DNA from: Deinococcales bacterium
GTDB taxonomy: Bacteria > Deinococcota > Deinococci > Deinococcales > JAAFIG01
DNA: 50,996 bases
Assembly: GCA_013298595.1 (NCBI GenBank)
Contig: JAAFIG010000032.1
Location: 1 to 50,996 of the forward strand
Direction of reading: 5' to 3'
Shown: in pieces, positions 25,084 through 34,356 of the stretch
How positions within the stretch are numbered: the first letter of the stretch is position 1
Layout of the letters: every line of letters begins with the position of its first letter
Notes under the pieces: model-generated
Databases searched by the model: none
Seen by the model: only the letters and a program-made list of their open reading frames with translations
Told to the model about the DNA's origin: nothing
Made by a program: the position numbers and the translations under genes

Positions 25084-26225
25084 GCGCCAACGAATCGGTT
25101 GCTACTCGAGCACCATTTAAATCCAGTGGTTTACGTGCCACTAAATTAGATTGGTATTTGATTGCCGAAATTGTGCCGTGGTTGATTAGTGGTTTAGTGG
25201 TAGTTGCTTTAGTCATGATTATGGCAGCCTTGCTATCCAGAGCAGGCGATATTTTATCTAAAGGTGCCAGCCCAATTTTGGTTTTACAATTTATGGCGTA
25301 TAGCATTCCCGATATGATCTCGAGGGCGTTGCCTTTTGCTATGCTTTTTGCTGTGCTGATGGGGTTAAGCCGTTTAACCCAAGACAGTGAGCTAAAAGCT
25401 GCGATTGTGAGTGGTATTGCACCAACGCGTTTGGTTTTGCCTGTGCTGGCAATTGGTATTGTGGTGGCATTACTGGCTTTTATCAATGCCGAAACCCTGA
25501 AACCAAGGGCTTTCACCGAAGCACAACGGGTTTTTAAGGATATTGTTTTATCAAATCCCAAAATTGTTATTTCTGATGGACAATTTTTTAAGGATACCCA
25601 AAACCAAGTGATTTATGTGCCACCAGGTGGTATTTCCGATAATGGACAATTGCGCGATATCACAGTACTACAAGCCCAAAGTGGACAAGTGCCAAGCAGT
25701 ATTATTCGTGCTCCCAGTGGGCAAATTCTGCGCGATGTTGGCGCGATTTTACTCGAGAATGGTACTCGTACTACCTATAAAAGCGGTGAGGCTCGTCCTG
25801 TAACAGTTTCAACGTTTGCTCGAGCCACATTACCTATTCGCAACCTCAGCCAAGGCAGCGGTTTAAGTTCCGATCCAATGCAGTTATCGGTGATTGATTT
25901 AATAGCTCGAGTCAATGCCTATAGTGCTCAAGGGTTTGTACCCAATAACGAATTAACGGCTTTGCATAGAAAATTTGCCGAACCAATGGCAGCTATTGCT
26001 TTTGCTTTATTTGGGATTGGTATGAGTTTGTGGTCTTTGCGGAGCAATCAAAATTTTGGTTTTACAGGAGCTGCTTTTTTTACATTTTTTTATTATGCAA
26101 CCACCACAGTTTTTCGGGTGATGGGTGAAAACGGTGCTTTGTACCCGTTTTTAGCTGCTTGGATGCCAAATATTATTTACGCAGGTGCTGGCGGAATTTT
26201 CTTGTGGTTAGCTCGCAGGCGTTAA
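25080..26225 (+). CDS. LptF/LptG family permease, second copy
   Basis: A 381-residue inner-membrane protein with the same layout as its neighbour: a cytoplasmic tail of about 25 residues, helices near 35-60, 75-100 and 118-140 (with the DSELKAAIVSGIAPTRL coupling segment), a periplasmic jellyroll (about 150-300), and three C-terminal helices. The ATG overlaps the stop of the first copy. A longer frame from 24957 exists but would overlap the first gene by 127 bp. The lptA and lptC genes are not in view, and an LptD-like barrel follows 180 bp downstream. Confidence 0.85.
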   Translation: MSANESVATRAPFKSSGLRATKLDWYLIAEIVPWLISGLVVVALVMIMAALLSRAGDILSKGASPILVLQFMAYSIPDMISRALPFAMLFAVLMGLSRLTQDSELKAAIVSGIAPTRLVLPVLAIGIVVALLAFINAETLKPRAFTEAQRVFKDIVLSNPKIVISDGQFFKDTQNQVIYVPPGGISDNGQLRDITVLQAQSGQVPSSIIRAPSGQILRDVGAILLENGTRTTYKSGEARPVTVSTFARATLPIRNLSQGSGLSSDPMQLSVIDLIARVNAYSAQGFVPNNELTALHRKFAEPMAAIAFALFGIGMSLWSLRSNQNFGFTGAAFFTFFYYATTTVFRVMGENGALYPFLAAWMPNIIYAGAGGIFLWLARRR

Positions 26226-26405
26226 ACTCATTGTCAGGCAACGTTCATCTCATCTCGAGGAAATAGACTTTTTGTATGACACTGAATGAACTTATTTACT
26301 TTTACTTGACTATACAGCGGTCAACGTGTTTTTCGTGGGTTCAATCGGATGCTTTTTTGACAATCAATCACGCATTTTTGATGATGCCGTGTACCTTGGT
26401 ATGAC

Positions 26406-29333
26406 ATGGCAAGCAGAGGCATATTCTTGAGGCGCTGGGTTGGTATTTTTGTATTTTTGCTGCTTTTGGTCTCTGTTGCCGAGGCACGTAAAATCACAAT
26501 TATCCAAGCGACTCGAGTGGAATTGCGTCCAAGTTTAGCCACACCAGATGGTCGTACCGAAGAATATATTGTCATTGTTGGTAACCCTGCTGTTATTAAA
26601 GTGGATGAGGACGAAATCACAGCCGACCGTATTGAGTACAACAAAACCACTCGTAAACTAAGAATTGTTGGTGCAGGTGTTTTCCAAGGAAAAAATGACA
26701 CGATTGCTGGACGAGATTTTGAAGTTGACCTCGAGTCCGAAGGGCTTAGCGCAGCTGATGTCTTAATTTCAACCACCGAAATTGATGTTCAAGGTATTAA
26801 TTGCGAACGTTTACCTGGACAAGTTAATGTGCAAAATGGGTATTTTTCACCATGCTCGAGGTGTGGTACAACCAAAGATGCGTATGGTTTTAAAGCCCGA
26901 GAATTAACCTTGTACCCTGGCGACCGCTTGATTGCTCGAGATGTGACGATTTTGCTGGGTGGCGTACCAATCATGTACTTACCTATTGTGGTGGTGTTTT
27001 TATCCGAACCTTCGCGCTACCCTCGTCTCGAGTTAAATATCATGGCGACAGCCCCGACAGATCGTCCAACAGTTGGTTTAGATTTACCATTTACGATTGG
27101 TGATAATGGTTTTGGTTACTGGTTATTGCGTTACTATCAGTCTCGTACACCTGCTTTTGGTATTGGTTTTGATGCCAGTTTTGTCAATGCTTTTGGTTTT
27201 ACCAATAAAGCCAGAGCCGCTTTTTTAATGATGCCCTCGAGCAGTGGTACGGAACTCAATTGGGCGTACCGCTTTTCACTCGAGGAAGCTCGAATTCCGT
27301 TACTTGGGGCAGAACTCGAGGATCGCTGGTCGGATATTCAATTTGGGGTTTCCTTAACCCGAGGCGATAGTGTGGCTGCCAGAGAATTACGTGGATTTTC
27401 GGGTGCAGGAGATCGGCAAACAGTTTTTGATTTCTCGGCAAAATGGAGTGCAGCGCGGTACAATATTATTACGCAGTCTTTTGGCGACCCGTTATTCAAT
27501 GTGGATTTGGTTGCCAATGCTGTTTGGAATCACAGCTCGAGTCCTATTTCGGCAGTGCAGTACCAACCGGAATTGCGTTTTAGTGCAGGTAAACCATTGC
27601 TCCTGAGTTTTGCTGGGCTAAGTTTAAGCAGTTGGAAATGGAGTGCGGGTTGGATTACGGCACCCGTAGATACTTTGAACCCAAGCGCAGTGCGTTTAGC
27701 TAATGGGCAAAGCAGTGTGACTGCCTTTAAATTTAGTTTTGGTTATGCACTCAGCCTCGAGCGACCCCTCTGGACAGGTGCAACAGTTTCGGGAGCAGCC
27801 ACTTTCACAGGGCAGTATTACAGCACCCGTAACAGCGCCAGTACCGACCCAACCAACCCAGATTTTAATGGTGAAATCGAACGTAATATTGTTTTTTCGG
27901 CAAATTTAACCGCTCGGCAAACCGTTGGTACAGCGCTGGATGTCAGTTTGGGTGGCAATTACGACGTTTCCCAAGGTGAAAGCCCTTTTGCCTTTGATCG
28001 GGTACAGAACCGATCAGGTGGTGGTGCTTTTAACAGTAACCTCAACTGGCGACCAGCCACTTGGTTTACATTGACTGCTTCAGAAAATTACGGCTTTACT
28101 CTTAATTACCGCAATGCCAGCAACAACTTTAATGGCGTGCTCGAGCCATTACGAATTGGTGCTAATTTCACACCACGCCCCATTGCCTTGGCTGTTAATT
28201 TGCAACACAATCTCGAGACAGGCACACCTGTTGCGTACGATCTACGTTTAACAGGTAATGACACCAGCAATAGTTATAGTTTTAGCGTGGCATTTGGTTA
28301 TCAATACCCAACAGCTACTCGAGCCACAGGAGCTTACAACGACCTCAGCCTTGCCGCTGGTTATAACAGCCCAAATCGGGCATTTACCATCAGCTTCAAT
28401 GTACTCGAGAATATCCAAACAGCCCAAGTGAAATCCTTTGGCATTAGTAGCACCGCTATTTTTAATGGTGTAGAAAAATCTGTCACAATCAGCATTAATC
28501 AGAATTTTATACCTTGGCAAGGCAATACTGGAAGCAAATTAAATGGCAGTATTGGTTTGCGTTACACCTTTCCAAGTACAGAATTTGACCGCCCAATGTT
28601 TAGCAGCATTAATGTTTTATTCAGTAATAGTTTTGATTACACCCCATTTGTGCCAACTACACCAACAGCCGTGCCAAATAGCAATATCAATTTACAAATC
28701 AGTTTAGCTGGCGATTTCCCAATTGATTTTCGGTTCTCGAGTAAACTTGATATCAAAACGTTAGTAGCTTACGACACAACACTCAATGTTCAATTTGGTT
28801 CGTTAACTGCTCGAGGCAGTAGTTTTGATGCTTCGCTGGGTTTTACATTGCGTTTTCCAGACACAATCAGTAAAGAATGGTTGTGGACAGGTGTTAGATT
28901 GCGGCTCGGTTGGGATGCGCGAGCAGGACTGAGCTTCTTTGCAGATATTGATTACTCAAGAAGTCTAGATTTTCGGACAGGCATCTTCACTGACACTTTC
29001 TCTGTGAAAACACTTGGTTTTGCTATAGCCTTTCAAATTCTTGATTCGCAACGCCCAAATTTATTTGTAGCTGTGACAGTTTCTCAAACTTTTGCTTTTT
29101 CGGATAATCCTAAACCCATTACAACTACGCCATTACAACCTGCCTTTATTATTATTCTTGACCAATGCTGTTATAGCCTGACGTTTAGCCTCAAACCAGT
29201 CAATACAAATTATATTTTTAGTGTTGTGCTCAGTTTGCCATATGGTACGCAAAGCCTTCTGGAAATAGATGCCAAAGATGGATTACGTTTGCCATTGTTG
29301 CCATTTATTGAGCCAATAAAACCTCCCAAATAA
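26406..29333 (+). CDS. LptD/OstA-like outer-membrane beta-barrel protein
   Basis: A 975-residue protein with a signal peptide (about 1-28, ending VAEARK). Residues 30-140 are an OstA-like jellyroll (ITADRIEYNKTTRKLRIVGA, then ARDVTILLGGVPIMYLPIV), the signature by which LptD-like proteins are recognised. A CSRC pair lies near 155. The rest (about 200-960) alternates short strands rich in aromatic and Gly/Asn residues, typical of a large outer-membrane barrel. The gene follows the LptF/LptG pair on the same strand, so it should be the outer-membrane receiver of the lipid moved by that permease. TACCTT lies 8 nt before the ATG. Confidence 0.75.
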   Translation: MASRGIFLRRWVGIFVFLLLLVSVAEARKITIIQATRVELRPSLATPDGRTEEYIVIVGNPAVIKVDEDEITADRIEYNKTTRKLRIVGAGVFQGKNDTIAGRDFEVDLESEGLSAADVLISTTEIDVQGINCERLPGQVNVQNGYFSPCSRCGTTKDAYGFKARELTLYPGDRLIARDVTILLGGVPIMYLPIVVVFLSEPSRYPRLELNIMATAPTDRPTVGLDLPFTIGDNGFGYWLLRYYQSRTPAFGIGFDASFVNAFGFTNKARAAFLMMPSSSGTELNWAYRFSLEEARIPLLGAELEDRWSDIQFGVSLTRGDSVAARELRGFSGAGDRQTVFDFSAKWSAARYNIITQSFGDPLFNVDLVANAVWNHSSSPISAVQYQPELRFSAGKPLLLSFAGLSLSSWKWSAGWITAPVDTLNPSAVRLANGQSSVTAFKFSFGYALSLERPLWTGATVSGAATFTGQYYSTRNSASTDPTNPDFNGEIERNIVFSANLTARQTVGTALDVSLGGNYDVSQGESPFAFDRVQNRSGGGAFNSNLNWRPATWFTLTASENYGFTLNYRNASNNFNGVLEPLRIGANFTPRPIALAVNLQHNLETGTPVAYDLRLTGNDTSNSYSFSVAFGYQYPTATRATGAYNDLSLAAGYNSPNRAFTISFNVLENIQTAQVKSFGISSTAIFNGVEKSVTISINQNFIPWQGNTGSKLNGSIGLRYTFPSTEFDRPMFSSINVLFSNSFDYTPFVPTTPTAVPNSNINLQISLAGDFPIDFRFSSKLDIKTLVAYDTTLNVQFGSLTARGSSFDASLGFTLRFPDTISKEWLWTGVRLRLGWDARAGLSFFADIDYSRSLDFRTGIFTDTFSVKTLGFAIAFQILDSQRPNLFVAVTVSQTFAFSDNPKPITTTPLQPAFIIILDQCCYSLTFSLKPVNTNYIFSVVLSLPYGTQSLLEIDAKDGLRLPLLPFIEPIKPPK

Positions 29334-29344
29334 GGAATTCTGGT

Positions 29345-30604
29345 ATGCAAAAAGCTAAATCTAAACTGGTATTCTCGAGTCTTGTAGTTTTGCTCTGTTC
29401 GGTATTATTTGCTTGTACTGGCTCGAATGAATTAGGCACAGATTTTCAATTGGTTTTTGGTATTGCTGGCAATATAACACCACCAGCCAATTGTACAGGT
29501 GCACTAACAGCAACAGGTGGTTTACTGAAAATCGGTTCGCGTAAACTCGAGAATCTGGATGGTGCAAACACCGATTGTTTATTGGTACCAACACCCAATC
29601 CGCCATTTGATCTTGAACGAATTTCTCGAGTTAACACCTCGGATAAAGTGGCGCTGTTAGTATCTATTCCAAAATCTGGTGAAGTCCGAGCTTACGATAA
29701 TAAACTGACCAGCACACCACTTTGGACGTATTCGGCAACCAGCTTACCTGTACTTGATGCTAATTTTTGTCCAACCCAAATGGCATTCTCGAGTAGCCAA
29801 ACAGCTATTATTAATTCACCACAAGAACAACTGGTGGTGGTTTTAGATGATTCTAAGGAATGCGACCCAACAGCTTCTTCACAACGAATTTTGCGTTTAA
29901 TTGTGCTTAATCGGTTCACAGGAACTCGAGTTGGCGTGGTGGACTTACCAGATGTTGAACGTAGTAGCCCACTGCGTTTTGTTGTTTCGGATGCAGAAAT
30001 TTCGGTTTTGTACACAGTTGTTAACTCTTATTTTCTGCAACAAATTCCTTTGAATGGAATTAACAATACGACAACCACACCAGTATCGCAAAGAATTGCA
30101 CTGACAGGTATTGGTAGTATTCCAAATACCAATATTGCTTTAGGGTACAGCGGTAATGGCAATGGCACAACGTCTTTACTGATTGGCATTGGTGGCAGCA
30201 CTGGCAATGTTTTTCCTGTGCTGAGAAACAATTCAACCCAAGCCCTCGAGATAGGTGCTGAACTGCGTGAAACCAGCGAAACCAGCAACCCAATTGGCTC
30301 GAGTAGTGGTATTTTTTGGAATCGAGATTTTGGCAATAATAACAGTAAAAACATCACCATTTTTGCTCGAGAAAACACTGATTTATTTTTACGACAAAGT
30401 ACTAGTACCTTGTCGCAAAAAGCCACCACAGGTTTTCTGGAAACCAAAGCGGCTATTTTTGCTAATGATGGTAACTTCTGGGGTATCAGCAACGATAAGT
30501 TTTACACCATAGACTTCTTTTTCTACCCACGATTGGTGGTGGCTGCACCGCGTTCACTTGGTGGTGCAAGTTTTACCAGTATCAATTGGCTGATAAGCAA
30601 TTAG
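29345..30604 (+). CDS. Unrecognised lipoprotein downstream of the LptD-like gene
   Basis: A 419-residue protein. The signal MQKAKSKLVFSSLVVLLCSVLFA is followed by the lipobox Cys24. The mature part is beta-rich with short repeated strands (for example KVALLVSIPKSGEVRAYDN and GIFWNRDFGNNNSKNITIFA), suggesting a propeller, but no family can be named. It starts 11 bp after the barrel gene with AAGGAA upstream and is probably in its operon. A role as a partner lipoprotein of the barrel, as LptE is to LptD in proteobacteria, is possible from position only. It is far larger than LptE. Confidence 0.65.
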   Translation: MQKAKSKLVFSSLVVLLCSVLFACTGSNELGTDFQLVFGIAGNITPPANCTGALTATGGLLKIGSRKLENLDGANTDCLLVPTPNPPFDLERISRVNTSDKVALLVSIPKSGEVRAYDNKLTSTPLWTYSATSLPVLDANFCPTQMAFSSSQTAIINSPQEQLVVVLDDSKECDPTASSQRILRLIVLNRFTGTRVGVVDLPDVERSSPLRFVVSDAEISVLYTVVNSYFLQQIPLNGINNTTTTPVSQRIALTGIGSIPNTNIALGYSGNGNGTTSLLIGIGGSTGNVFPVLRNNSTQALEIGAELRETSETSNPIGSSSGIFWNRDFGNNNSKNITIFARENTDLFLRQSTSTLSQKATTGFLETKAAIFANDGNFWGISNDKFYTIDFFFYPRLVVAAPRSLGGASFTSINWLISN

Positions 30605-30607
30605 AAT
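30602..30607 (+). promoter_or_regulatory. -10 box TAGAAT, leaderless layout
   Basis: TAGAAT contains the stop codon of the previous gene. It is followed by ACGTTT and the ATG at 30614. Confidence 0.6.
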
Positions 30608-30613
30608 ACGTTT

Positions 30614-31174
30614 ATGAATATTGCAGTTTTGGTTTATCACGATGTACTCGATTTTGAAGTCTCGAGTGCATTAACCATTTTTAAAACAGCCGCACGGTTT
30701 ACAGAATCGTCACTGGAAATTTTTACGGTGCATCGGACTCGAGCCAGTGTACTAGGCAGTAGTGGTTTAGTCATGACTCCGAGTTATGCCATGTCTGGCG
30801 CGCCTGAACCCGATATTTTAATTGTACCTGGGGGTGCTGGTATTGAAAAATTATTTAAAGATGCCACCACTCGAGAATACATTCGAGCCTATGCGCCCAA
30901 AGCCAAGCATGTGTTGCTCGGTTCAAATGCGGCTTTGCTATTTGGTGAATATGGTTTACTCGAGCAGCGCAATATCACAGCGTTTCCAAGTTTGCTCGAA
31001 ACACTTTGGAAGTACAATCCTGCCGATGTCCTCGAGCAACGCAGTATTGCAGATGGCACTTGGGTCAGTATCTCGAGATCAGCGGCGATGCTTGAAATCT
31101 GCTTAGCTGTTGTTGAACTCGAGTTTGCTGTTTCAGCAGCCGTGAAAACGCATTTGGGTTTAGAAATCCCATGA
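30614..31174 (+). CDS. DJ-1/PfpI superfamily protein without the usual nucleophilic Cys
   Basis: A 186-residue protein with a flavodoxin-like GATase1 fold: NIAVLVYHDVLDFEVSSALT at the N-terminus, PDILIVPGGAGIEKLF near residue 70, and HVLLGSNAALLFGEYGLL near 101. In the family the elbow reads (V)CxGAxLLAxAGLL. Aligning on GLL puts Ser-Asn-Ala where Cys-x-Gly stands, so the catalytic Cys appears replaced by Ser. No AraC-type DNA-binding domain is fused. The acidic residue of DFEVS (Glu near 15) is kept. It may be a ligand-binding rather than an enzymatic member. It converges with the next gene, overlapping by 15 bp. Confidence 0.75.
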   Translation: MNIAVLVYHDVLDFEVSSALTIFKTAARFTESSLEIFTVHRTRASVLGSSGLVMTPSYAMSGAPEPDILIVPGGAGIEKLFKDATTREYIRAYAPKAKHVLLGSNAALLFGEYGLLEQRNITAFPSLLETLWKYNPADVLEQRSIADGTWVSISRSAAMLEICLAVVELEFAVSAAVKTHLGLEIP

Positions 31175-31681
31175 CCAGCCAAAGGCAATGCTGACAATAA
31201 AGACACTGACTTGTGCGCCACTAGGTAATAGTGTACCACTGTTAAATAACCTGCCTGTGGCAATGCCAGGCATCAGTTCAATAAAGGCACCATTGGTAAA
31301 CCGAACCCCTAGCAATGCATGCCAATCTGTCCATGACGGATCAAATAAATGAAAAGTGGTGCGTCTGCCAACACCACCGTATACACTCGTGCCACTCGAG
31401 AAATTGTAACGCAGATAAGCAGTAACATCCATTTGCGAACACAGTAAAAACAAAATGGTTGTTGATAAGGAAAAACGCAGACCGCCACGCCACTCGGACG
31501 TACCAGCCTCGAGAGCCAGATGAAAACCCATGTTTGGATAAAACGCAGTAAATTTGCCATCACTGAGGGCATTGGGGATACCCTCAAGCCGAAGTCCAAA
31601 ATTGCCGCTGATGCTAAAATCTTCGGCTCGAGCCGTATTGAGTGCCAGCAATGCAAAAAGTAAAATAATCAAACGCTGCAT
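31160..31681 (-). CDS. Small outer-membrane beta-barrel protein
   Basis: A 173-residue protein with a signal peptide (1-19, ending ARAED). The mature part alternates Gly/aromatic strands (FSISGNFGLRLEGI, then GFHLALEAGTSEWRGGLRFS and SVYGGVGRRTTFHLF), about eight strands, and ends in ...FGWSWDF with a terminal Phe, the usual signal for barrel assembly. The function is unknown. TAGCCT lies exactly 6 nt before the ATG. Confidence 0.65.
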   Translation of the reverse strand: MQRLIILLFALLALNTARAEDFSISGNFGLRLEGIPNALSDGKFTAFYPNMGFHLALEAGTSEWRGGLRFSLSTTILFLLCSQMDVTAYLRYNFSSGTSVYGGVGRRTTFHLFDPSWTDWHALLGVRFTNGAFIELMPGIATGRLFNSGTLLPSGAQVSVFIVSIAFGWSWDF

Positions 31682-31687
31682 ACAAAT

Positions 31688-31693
31688 AGGCTA
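31688..31693 (-). promoter_or_regulatory. -10 box TAGCCT, leaderless layout
   Basis: Minus-strand TAGCCT, then ATTTGT, then the ATG at 31681. Confidence 0.6.
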
Positions 31694-31727
31694 GCACGGA
31701 AATTATTTTTGTCTGCAAAAAACGTAT

Positions 31728-32582
31728 TTAGAATGTGCTAATGCGTGGAAACGGCTCTGAATGTAGATGTTCGGTGTTGGTATTTTCGAGGCGAATAAGC
31801 GGTGCGATTAATGTAAAAATATCGGCTGGTGTGTAATTGACGTTGTAGCCTAAATCCTCGAGTGAAGCAATGGATAAACGGCTGAGTGGATTTAAGCCAG
31901 GGTCGAGAAAACCAGTCATTAATTCTTTATTAAAGGTGGCTTCATCCCAATGCCCTTCGCAAGTGCCAGTGCCAAAACCTTTTTCGAGTGGCACATTACC
32001 AGTGCGTCCAAGGGCTTGCCATTCGAGTTTGCCTTTTGCACCAATGTATTGCGGATTGGTATCGCAAGTATCCGAGGCTCGAGCAGGGTTAGCTAGTTGA
32101 ATTAAACCTTTGTTCTCCCAGAGTGTACCAATGCCAAGTACATGCCCCATTTCGTGAACAATGGTGCTCTCGAGATTATTCACAGCCGCTAAGCGGTCTA
32201 AGTCGGCGGTGTCGAAGCGCATCACACCAACCAGTGTTAAACCATCAGTTAAACGAATCAGACAAGGTCCAGCTTGTCCAAGTAAACCACCTGGTGCTTC
32301 GGTAAAAGTTTCGACTTGAATCACAACATCGTCTACGCTATCAACATCCGAAAACCCCGCTAAGCACCTACTGGCTGGTACTTTCTGATCAATATTTGTT
32401 AAATCACCAGTGATGATATTTTCCCAACGACCCTTGGCACTTTCAAACACACTGCGAAAACGTGGTGCAACATTTGGGGAAAATTGCAACGTAATCTGAT
32501 AACCACCCGAAGGAACAGGTGGAGCACTTTGTGTACAAGCAAATAAAGCTATGCTGAGGAATAAACCAACAAAAAATCGCAT
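31728..32582 (-). CDS. Leishmanolysin-like zinc metallopeptidase lipoprotein
   Basis: A 284-residue secreted protein. The signal ends LFAC with lipobox Cys16. The metzincin zinc site HEMGHVLGIG lies at residues 143-152 (HExxH at 143-147), the distant third ligand is His211 in CEGHWDE, and the Met-turn is Met222 (ELMTGFLDPG). This spacing and the HW pair are typical of M8/leishmanolysin-type enzymes. It is probably an anchored protease facing the periplasm or outside. Cys pairs (73/107 and 173/208) could form disulfides. TAGAAT sits 6 nt before the ATG. No substrate can be inferred from neighbours. Confidence 0.82.
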   Translation of the reverse strand: MRFFVGLFLSIALFACTQSAPPVPSGGYQITLQFSPNVAPRFRSVFESAKGRWENIITGDLTNIDQKVPASRCLAGFSDVDSVDDVVIQVETFTEAPGGLLGQAGPCLIRLTDGLTLVGVMRFDTADLDRLAAVNNLESTIVHEMGHVLGIGTLWENKGLIQLANPARASDTCDTNPQYIGAKGKLEWQALGRTGNVPLEKGFGTGTCEGHWDEATFNKELMTGFLDPGLNPLSRLSIASLEDLGYNVNYTPADIFTLIAPLIRLENTNTEHLHSEPFPRISTF

Positions 32583-32588
32583 ATCAAA

Positions 32589-32594
32589 ATTCTA
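32589..32594 (-). promoter_or_regulatory. -10 box TAGAAT, leaderless layout
   Basis: Minus-strand TAGAAT, then TTTGAT, then the ATG at 32582. Confidence 0.65.
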
Positions 32595-32631
32595 CTCGAG
32601 GTCATACTATCTTCGTGAGAGCACTAACGAA

Positions 32632-34200
32632 TTACTGTTTTAACCGTACTGCCAAAGCAACCCTAAACTGCATTTCTGGGTTGTTGACATCTAAGCCAAT
32701 TAGTGTCTCGAGCCGCCCCAGTCTATAGCTTAAAGTGTTCAAATGAATGCCTAATTTTTTAGCTGTTTTGGTCTGATGAAAACCAGTTTGAACCAGCATT
32801 TCAAGGGTTTGAATCAGGTCTGGATAACTTGCTAAAGCACTAAAAATATCGCGCAATAAGGTGGTTGCAGCACTCGAACCACGAGCTATCCCGAGGATAC
32901 GCTCGACCAGCATTTGCTCGAGCCGATGTATCCCAGCAGTGCGGGCATGAATGGTCAGTGCCTCGAGTTCATTAAAAACAATTTTTAGTTGTTCTGGCGA
33001 ATCTGCACTCGAGCCAATCAAGGCGGCGGTATTTTGTAGGTCTAAGCGGCTGAGTAATGCTTCGAGTTTATGATGGTCGTCTGGGGCTAAAAAAATCACT
33101 CGGCTCAGCGACAATGTGACCAAAGGTGCAGCCGCTAAATCCTGAAGTAACGTAGCCACTTTGCTTGCCAGAAATTCTCGAGAACGAAATCCTTCTAGGG
33201 TTCCGAGCACAGAATTAGAGACTTGTTTTGGTGCATCGGTACGCTCCAACAACGATAACATCACCACTCGGTAACGTTGTTTTGGGTTGTAACCCAGCAG
33301 TCGAGCGCGTTCTTGTAATAACGAATCACTTTGCCATAAACCACCGAGTAAGGCATCTACCACATTATAATTTAATCGAGCTTCGATTAACCCTCTGGTT
33401 TGATACTGTGCTAAATGCACAGCAAATACTGTGGCAGCATGTACCAAGACTCGAGCTTCGAGTTCAACTGATGCGTGGTGCAAAACCCATAGCGCACCAC
33501 GAAAACCACCAGCATCTCGTACAGCACATGCCATACGATCAATGGCAATCAGTGGCTCGAGATTTGATTCTGTGGCTTGCCAGTGTTGCGGAATGCTTTG
33601 GTCAGGCTCGAGTTTTTGCCATAAGGACTCTGGGTCGGTGTGCGAAACTGCCAAAATACGGCGTTGAGGATCGGAAAAAACCACACTGGTTCGCAGGGCA
33701 GCACTGAGCGCATCGGTTAAATCTTGCAGGCTTTTAGCAAACACAGCTGCTTGCGAAAGTTGGCGTTGCATTTGATCGGCTTTCGAGACCAGCATTTCTT
33801 TTTGTTGTAACAAAGCAAACGAAACACTCTGGCTGATGTCCACAAAAGGTACATCCCAAGCAATCTCGAGCAATGGAAAGTTGAGTTCGTTAGCTGCGCT
33901 GAGCATTGGTTTAGCAAAGGCTTTTTGGAACCGACCAACAGCTAAAACTAAAGCAGCTACGCCTAAACTAGCAGCTGTGGCGACGAATTCGTGTTGTTCC
34001 TTGGCTCGAGTTGGAAAATTCATACCCGTAGATAAAACCAATTCACCACCATGCACCCACGGCGACCAATCGGGTTGCTCGAGTACATGCACAGCTCGTA
34101 CAGAACGAGTTAATCCGATTTCGCCAGCCACCACTCGAGCATGGTTCAAAGGCTCGAGTTCTAAGGTTTTTGCGACCGAAAACAAAATAAGTTCTGACAT
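32632..34200 (-). CDS. PucR-family transcriptional regulator
   Basis: A 522-residue regulator. The N-terminal PucR sensory domain (residues 1-130) includes HVLEQPDWSPWVHGGELVLS and an AALVLAVGRF strand. A GAF/GGDEF-like middle part follows. The C-terminal HTH reads LVQTGFHQTKTAKKLGIHLN followed by TLSYRLGRLETLIG, the PucR family signature. Members regulate purine, polyamine, GABA or amino-acid use. It is divergent from a polyamine-type transporter operon across 156 bp that carries a perfect inverted repeat, so it most likely controls that operon. The frame opens earlier (34251), but the ATG at 34200 gives the family N-terminus MSELILFSVAKTL. Confidence 0.85.
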   Translation of the reverse strand: MSELILFSVAKTLELEPLNHARVVAGEIGLTRSVRAVHVLEQPDWSPWVHGGELVLSTGMNFPTRAKEQHEFVATAASLGVAALVLAVGRFQKAFAKPMLSAANELNFPLLEIAWDVPFVDISQSVSFALLQQKEMLVSKADQMQRQLSQAAVFAKSLQDLTDALSAALRTSVVFSDPQRRILAVSHTDPESLWQKLEPDQSIPQHWQATESNLEPLIAIDRMACAVRDAGGFRGALWVLHHASVELEARVLVHAATVFAVHLAQYQTRGLIEARLNYNVVDALLGGLWQSDSLLQERARLLGYNPKQRYRVVMLSLLERTDAPKQVSNSVLGTLEGFRSREFLASKVATLLQDLAAAPLVTLSLSRVIFLAPDDHHKLEALLSRLDLQNTAALIGSSADSPEQLKIVFNELEALTIHARTAGIHRLEQMLVERILGIARGSSAATTLLRDIFSALASYPDLIQTLEMLVQTGFHQTKTAKKLGIHLNTLSYRLGRLETLIGLDVNNPEMQFRVALAVRLKQ

Positions 34201-34204
34201 ATAA

Positions 34205-34223
34205 TTTGTGTATTTTACACAAA
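34205..34223. promoter_or_regulatory. Perfect inverted repeat TTTGTGTA-N3-TACACAAA, candidate PucR operator
   Basis: 8-bp arms at 34205-34212 and 34216-34223, located 5 bp before the pucR start and in the spacer shared with the transporter operon. The symmetry suits a dimeric regulator and the position suits autoregulation. Assignment to PucR is inferred. Confidence 0.5.
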
Positions 34224-34356
34224 AACTTAGATAAAATTTTAGGTATAACACCTCTAATCAGAAACGTTTCCAAAACCGTACACTACTCGAACATCATAAA
34301 AAACGGGTTTTCGGTTGAGCGCTAGTGATATAGCGACCGACCATAAGGAGGAAGGC

